Positions 4,782 to 5,259 of a DNA stretch of 5,259 nt are shown here, one piece after another. The notes under the pieces were generated by a model. It was not told the DNA's origin and searched no databases. It saw nothing but the letters and a program-made list of their open reading frames with translations. Position 1 is the first letter of the stretch. The number at the start of each line of letters is the position of its first letter. The stretch covers positions 22,547-27,805 of the forward strand of contig PLST01000352.1 in the NCBI GenBank assembly GCA_003164255.1, written 5' to 3'. A program made the translations under genes and the position numbers. Source of the DNA: Acidobacteriaceae bacterium. Lineage in GTDB: Bacteria; Acidobacteriota; Terriglobia; Terriglobales; Acidobacteriaceae.

Positions 4782-5259
4782 ATGAATCCGCGGCCCTTGC
4801 GCCTCGTCCTGGCTCCCCTCGCGGGAGCCATTCTCGCACTCTCAACCCATGCCGTTGCCCAGGAGGCCGCGAAGAAGGTGAATCCCTATCCCCAGGCCTT
4901 CTCCTATCTGGACGCCCAGCCAACCCGCGCCCGCCACGGCATGGTCGTCACCGTTCACCACCTTGCCTCCGATGCCGGCGTTGCGGTCCTGCGCGAGGGT
5001 GGCAACGCCATTGACGCCGCCGTAGCCAGCGCCTTCGCCCTCGCCGTCGTCCACCCCATCGCCGGAAACCTCGGCGGCGGCGGCTTCATCCTCTTCCGTG
5101 AACACACCGGCCGCGCCACCTTCATTGACTTCCGCGAGAAAGCCCCCCTCGCCGCTACTGAAGACATGTACCTCGACGCGCACGGAAACGTCATCCCCGA
5201 CGCCAGCGTCGTCGGCTACAGCTCCATCGCCACGCCGGGCTCCGTAGCCGGACTCGTCT
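4782..5259 (+). CDS. ggt: Gamma-glutamyltranspeptidase, N-terminal part cut by right edge
   Basis: The enzyme cleaves the gamma-glutamyl bond of glutathione and related compounds and passes the glutamyl group to water or an acceptor amino acid or peptide; it acts in the periplasm. The 159 residues present include a signal peptide (MNPRPLRLVL, hydrophobic core, cleavage after AVA near residue 26). The family's N-terminal core follows: HGMVVTVHHLASDAGVAVLREGG begins near 52, NAIDAAVASAFAL runs 75-87, HPIAGNLGGGGF 91-102, and DFREKAP 116-122. Its R118 matches the arginine (R114 in the E. coli enzyme) that binds the glutamyl alpha-carboxylate. A GYSSIATPGSVAGL stretch leads to the edge. The autoprocessing threonine that starts the small subunit lies beyond the window, so activity cannot be judged. 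The first ATG is the only possible start, since an in-frame stop lies at 4704 with no other start codon between. Confidence 0.93.
   Translation, partial: MNPRPLRLVLAPLAGAILALSTHAVAQEAAKKVNPYPQAFSYLDAQPTRARHGMVVTVHHLASDAGVAVLREGGNAIDAAVASAFALAVVHPIAGNLGGGGFILFREHTGRATFIDFREKAPLAATEDMYLDAHGNVIPDASVVGYSSIATPGSVAGLV

Overview
This 5.26 kb stretch looks like bacterial chromosome with moderately high GC. The likeliest source is Acidobacteriota (Terriglobia/Acidobacteriaceae type). The reasons are the combination of gene families, two intergenic palindromes of the GGCTTCAGCC and CCCCGGA...TCCGGGG kinds that I associate with acidobacterial genomes, and several start codons with little or no Shine-Dalgarno sequence. 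The placement comes from recall and no search was run. I see no phage, plasmid, insertion sequence, CRISPR, tRNA or rRNA.

Layout from left to right. (1) Positions 1-861, minus strand: the N-terminal 287 codons of a PHP-domain metal-dependent hydrolase that runs off the left edge. (2) Positions 862-1536: a 675-base divergent intergenic region. It holds an AT-rich promoter-like block with three TAAGG motifs exactly 21 bp apart, a pair of TTCA-loop palindromes, and a separate CCCCGGA hairpin element. (3) Positions 1537-2055, plus strand: a small secreted protein of unknown function, apparently read from a leaderless transcript. It converges, with only 26 bases between, on (4) positions 3533-2082, minus strand: a two-gene operon of a small membrane protein followed by a long-form LOG/TIGR00730 nucleotide phosphoribohydrolase-like protein. 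The two genes are 3 bases apart. (5) Positions 4417-3758, minus strand: an exported outer-membrane beta-barrel protein with a long leader region. (6) Positions 4782-5259, plus strand: the N-terminal 159 codons of an exported gamma-glutamyltranspeptidase, divergent from the barrel gene and cut by the right edge.

The genes do not form one obvious pathway. Three of the six products (secreted protein, outer-membrane barrel, gamma-glutamyltranspeptidase) carry export signals and would act in the periplasm, at the outer membrane or outside the cell. The LOG-like enzyme and its small membrane partner are the only clear operon. I found no convincing new multi-gene system. The parts most worth a second look are non-coding: the helically phased TAAGG repeats, the two palindrome families between 1069 and 1334, and the leaderless start at 1537.
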